DNA of 64,000 bases, from assembly GCA_902788805.1 (NCBI GenBank), contig CADALO010000001.1:1-64000 (forward strand), written 5' to 3'. The position numbers and the translations under genes were made by a program. Shown piece by piece: positions 61,117-64,000 of this stretch; the stretch's first letter is position 1; each line of letters opens with the position of its first letter. The DNA comes from an uncultured Bacteroidota bacterium (GTDB lineage: Bacteria; Bacteroidota; Bacteroidia; Bacteroidales; P3). The notes under the pieces were generated by a model. That model had not been told where the DNA came from. It made no database searches and worked only from the letters and a program-made list of their open reading frames with translations.

Positions 61117-61974
61117 ATGAGAATTCGCCTCAGTTTACTATTATTACTCTCTTTTTCTGTGCCTGTTGTAGCACAGACAATAGAGACCGAATTGCCGCAT
61201 TTCTATAAGCGTCATACGGCAAGTGAGCGAGAGGCGTATGTTTTCCCTTTCTTGCGCGAGAGTGATGTCGTATGGGAACAGATGGTATGGCGCACAATCG
61301 ACTTCCGTGAGAAATTCAATCATTTTTTCTATTTCCCTACAGAACGTAAAGGTGTTGAGGGACGACGAAACTTTGCATACGTTATATGGGATGCTGTTGT
61401 GGCAGGCGAGATTCCTATATATGAGGATGATGAAATGAAGATCCCACTCGACAATTCTATGTTTGTCGATCAATTTACAAAAGCTGATACGATTATTCTT
61501 GAAATTGTCGATGATGACGAGAATTACGAGTATAAAACAGTTCTTGTCCCAAAAGAGTTCAACTCGGATGAGATGCTGCAGATTCGGCTTAAGGAATCGT
61601 GGTATATTGACAAGCAACTTACTGAGCAGGGGGTGCGCATCTTAGGCCTATGCCTTACTAAAGAATTATTCAAGGAACACGATGGTGACCTTGATTATAT
61701 TGGCACTGCCGAGATGTTTTGGGTGCCGATGCAATCACCTCAGGTGCGAAGACTAATGGTGCGTAATGAGGCTACTTGGCAGCAAAATATTGCAGACCAG
61801 CCTTCGTGGGAGTACATCTTTATTAATAGAATGTTCAACAGCTATGTGACTCGTATCTCCAATCGTTTTAACCGTTCTATTCTTGACTATCTGACGGGTA
61901 CAGAAGCCATCTGGGAATCAGAACGTATTGAGTCAGAATTGCTTGATATTAGTCAAGATATGTGGGAATACTGA
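61117..61974 (+). CDS. Second GldN-like protein (paralogue)
   Basis: 285 residues from the ATG at 61117 (MRIRLSLLLLLSFSVPVVAQ, signal peptide). It matches gldN along its length: RESDVVWEQMVWRTIDFREKFNHFFYFP, VRILGLCLTKELFKEHDG, MFWVPMQSPQVRRLMVRN and the terminal LLDISQDMWEY. It is diverged, with many conservative changes, so the duplication is old. It is 83 bases after gldN on the same strand. It may replace GldN in some conditions or make a mixed ring. Confidence 0.88.
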   Translation: MRIRLSLLLLLSFSVPVVAQTIETELPHFYKRHTASEREAYVFPFLRESDVVWEQMVWRTIDFREKFNHFFYFPTERKGVEGRRNFAYVIWDAVVAGEIPIYEDDEMKIPLDNSMFVDQFTKADTIILEIVDDDENYEYKTVLVPKEFNSDEMLQIRLKESWYIDKQLTEQGVRILGLCLTKELFKEHDGDLDYIGTAEMFWVPMQSPQVRRLMVRNEATWQQNIADQPSWEYIFINRMFNSYVTRISNRFNRSILDYLTGTEAIWESERIESELLDISQDMWEY

Positions 61975-63027
61975 TTATTCGTTTCCTTTTACTGATACTG
62001 CGTATCGACGCCATTTCTCCACGACTGAGGCCATATCCTCGGGTAATGGTGATTCGAAGTGCATTTGCTTGTGAGTTGTAGGGTGCTCAAACCCAAGTAT
62101 TAGAGCGTGTAGCGCCTGACGTGGCAGCATCTGGAAACAATTTGTGACAAATTGCTTGTATTTTGAAAAAGTGGTGCCTTTCAGTATCTGGTCGCCACCA
62201 TACATAACGTCGTTGAACAGGGGATGGCCTATGTGTTTTAAATGTGCTCTAATCTGATGAGTACGACCTGTTTCCAAAACACATTCTATCAGGGTCACGT
62301 ACCCAAAACGCTCGAGTACTTTCCAGTGAGTTACTGCGTGCTTGCCAATTTCTGGATCGTCATAAACGGCCATTATGCGACGGTCTTTTGTTGAACGTGC
62401 CAAGTTGCCGTCTATCGTGCCACTGTCTTCTGCAAAATCACCCCAGACCAATGCGTTGTATTTCCTTTCTATAGTGTGTTCAAAGAACTGCTTTGCAAGT
62501 ACCACTTGTGACTCTTCGTTTTTGGCTATCAACAGTAGTCCGGAAGTGTCTTTGTCGATTCGGTGAACCAAGAAAGGAGTAATCGGCTCCCCGTCTTTGC
62601 CTTTCTTGCCCTCATAGTAGTAGGCCAGAGCATTAAGCAAAGTGCCTGTAAAGTTGCCATAGCCTGGATGAACCACAAGTCCAGCCTGTTTGTCTATAAC
62701 CAGCACATCGTCGTCTTCGTAAACAATATTGAAAGGTATATTCTCGGGTAGAATCTCAATCTCTCGCGGAGGGGTGGGGAGGAGCACACTTATTACATCA
62801 AGTGGCTTTATTTTGTAGTTTGACTTGGCAGGTTTGTCATTGACTATCACGCACGATGCTTTGGCCGCAGCTTGCACTTTGGTGCGCGAAACACCCTCAA
62901 TTCGCATCTGCAGGTATTTGTCAAGACGCATAGTTTCTTGACCTTTGTCAACGACAAAACGATAGTTCTCAAATAGTTCTTGCTCTTCGTTTTCGGTAGT
63001 CGTTTTTATAGAATCTATGTCGGCCAT
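61975..63027 (-). CDS. RluA-family pseudouridine synthase
   Basis: 350 residues. An N-terminal S4 RNA-binding domain (about 30-95, RLDKYLQMRIEGVSRTKVQAA) and the catalytic domain with the RluA signature HRIDKDTSGLLLIAKN (catalytic Asp) and GRTHQIRAHLKHIGHPLFND. The length and domains match RluD/RluC-type enzymes that modify 23S rRNA. It is convergent with the second gldN gene, with no gap between stop codons, and its start is two bases after the next upstream gene's stop. Confidence 0.93.
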   Translation of the reverse strand: MADIDSIKTTTENEEQELFENYRFVVDKGQETMRLDKYLQMRIEGVSRTKVQAAAKASCVIVNDKPAKSNYKIKPLDVISVLLPTPPREIEILPENIPFNIVYEDDDVLVIDKQAGLVVHPGYGNFTGTLLNALAYYYEGKKGKDGEPITPFLVHRIDKDTSGLLLIAKNEESQVVLAKQFFEHTIERKYNALVWGDFAEDSGTIDGNLARSTKDRRIMAVYDDPEIGKHAVTHWKVLERFGYVTLIECVLETGRTHQIRAHLKHIGHPLFNDVMYGGDQILKGTTFSKYKQFVTNCFQMLPRQALHALILGFEHPTTHKQMHFESPLPEDMASVVEKWRRYAVSVKGNE

Positions 63028-63029
63028 TA

Positions 63030-64000
63030 TTATTTGCTTATGATTATTTTCTTCAGTATTTGTCTGTTGGAATGGATGTCGGTTAGCCTTAGCAAGTAAA
63101 TGCCGTTAGCGAAACTATCAAGGTCAATCTGGCTTTTAAAAGGGCTTTTCCACACATCGCGTCCCCGCATATCGTATATCGAAAGATTAAGCATCTCTGT
63201 ACTCTCGGCGTTAATGGCAAGGTTCAAATGTGTTGAAGCGGGATTCGGATAAACGGTTACATCCAATCCCTTTTGCGGAGAGATTATATCTATCAATGCC
63301 GATTGGCCAAATGCAGGACGAATCATCACAGCACCTCTCAGAATGCTTTGCATCCACTCGTTGCTATACTTGTAGTAAGTGTACGAGCGGGCATCATTGT
63401 TACGGTCGAACCCCAGATTTATAAAGTCGTTAGACAGCTGCTCAAAACCGATGAAAATGCTGCCGTTGACAATGACTTGCGATGCCAGTTTGTATCTGTG
63501 GAATTTGTTCAGCCCTTCAAATTCTGGGCTTAACTTTGCGTCTTCTTTGTGTAAAAGAGTCGCAGGCCGTCCATTCTCGCAAGACCATACACACAGTTTG
63601 AATTGAATATCTTCATTCTCATTGTTCCGTGTGCGGTTGAAATACATATCAATGGCTGTCAGTGTGTCCTCGGTGTTCAGGTCGAAGCGATATGCAAGCC
63701 AGGCTTTGTTTCCCGGTGCAGTCAGACCATATCCGTTTTCAGGCACTCCGTCGTCGTATGCGTAATAGTCGTTGAAAATCTGATTGCAAACTATCGTGTC
63801 GTTGCCGTTATGGATGTCGCCGCCCACGCCTTCTTTCACTGTGTGAACTATTGTGTATTGTGTTTGCGTGTTTGACTCAGGAAACTGAAAGTTAACAGGC
63901 GGTGTGCTGTGGATTCCCATCTCCTGATATCTGCCATTGGGATAGAATGACACAATATTCTCAAATCCGCCATCATACACGGCTACTTGTTGTCCATCTT
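63030..64000 (-). CDS. T9SS cargo protein, C-terminal part (truncated by window edge)
   Basis: The frame is open through the right edge (DGQQVAVYDGGF at the edge), so the N-terminus is outside the window. The last about 80 residues form a type IX sorting domain (VTVYPNPASTHLNLAINAES, LSIYDMRGRDVW, ending ILKKIIISK). Upstream there is a beta-sandwich with YRFDLNTEDTLTAIDMYFNRTRNNEN and FKLCVWSCENGRP. It is a secreted or surface protein whose function is unknown from this part. Confidence 0.8.
   Translation of the reverse strand, partial: DGQQVAVYDGGFENIVSFYPNGRYQEMGIHSTPPVNFQFPESNTQTQYTIVHTVKEGVGGDIHNGNDTIVCNQIFNDYYAYDDGVPENGYGLTAPGNKAWLAYRFDLNTEDTLTAIDMYFNRTRNNENEDIQFKLCVWSCENGRPATLLHKEDAKLSPEFEGLNKFHRYKLASQVIVNGSIFIGFEQLSNDFINLGFDRNNDARSYTYYKYSNEWMQSILRGAVMIRPAFGQSALIDIISPQKGLDVTVYPNPASTHLNLAINAESTEMLNLSIYDMRGRDVWKSPFKSQIDLDSFANGIYLLRLTDIHSNRQILKKIIISK

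Noticed and set aside
1..64000. tRNA, rRNA or insertion-sequence genes
   Set aside because: I looked in the intergenic regions for tRNA-like arms, rRNA segments and transposase reading frames and saw none I could support.

Overview
The window looks like chromosome of an anaerobic, fermentative member of the Bacteroidales (phylum Bacteroidota), probably an uncultured gut or rumen lineage. The signs are a complete type IX secretion core (porP, gldK, gldL, gldM and two gldN copies), three T9SS cargo proteins with C-terminal sorting domains, many families found mostly in Bacteroidota (DUF5103, DUF5020, DUF5686, carboxypeptidase-regulatory-like domains), and promoters of the Bacteroidota type (TTTG, about 19 bases, TAnnTTTG). 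An electron-bifurcating [FeFe]-hydrogenase and a CoA-transferase indicate strict fermentation.

Layout. 1-21242 is envelope and housekeeping: the end of an outer-membrane beta-barrel receptor, a purine permease beside a Tsx-like DUF5020 porin, a DUF5686 protein, a GH29 fucosidase lipoprotein, a 2634-residue T9SS adhesin, Bcp peroxiredoxin, a phosphoethanolamine transferase and a rhodanese lipoprotein. 21300-32640 is an accessory defence island: a truncated DUF1016 gene, an AAA ATPase behind three 33-bp repeats, a two-reverse-transcriptase module that I read as DRT type 3 followed by a structured RNA with an ACACACA motif, a folded RNA leader with two competing structures, and a restriction-modification cassette (two methyltransferase-fold proteins and a T5orf172/GIY-YIG helicase). 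32694-40365 holds a dicarboxylate symporter, a four-gene bifurcating hydrogenase operon and a CoA-transferase with a cobalamin riboswitch. 41031-51635 holds an Upf1-like helicase, a T9SS surface protein behind a second cobalamin riboswitch, a sensory-type hydrogenase with an anti-sigma-like ATPase and a DRTGG protein, an LD-carboxypeptidase and two regulatory-domain outer-membrane proteins. 52019-64000 holds a polysaccharide deacetylase-kdsC-rlpA operon, the T9SS core, an RluA pseudouridine synthase and the end of another T9SS cargo gene.

How the genes fit together. The T9SS core would export the sortase-tagged adhesin, the B12-controlled surface protein and the right-edge cargo. The NuoE-like, NuoF-like, HndB-like and catalytic hydrogenase subunits would oxidise NADH and reduced ferredoxin to H2, while the degenerate hydrogenase cluster at 45967-48406 is probably a redox or H2 sensor. 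In the island, the RT pair with its RNA and the RM cassette are two independent anti-phage layers placed side by side.

The most interesting parts are the DRT3-like pair with its candidate template RNA (23545-27490) and the switch-like folded leader (27625-27765) before the RM genes. Several long inverted or tandem repeats (1401-1637, 40844-40923, 48606-48692) and short repeats inserted in frame in the restriction helicase are also unusual. Everything here is read by eye from the sequence; no alignment or folding program was run.
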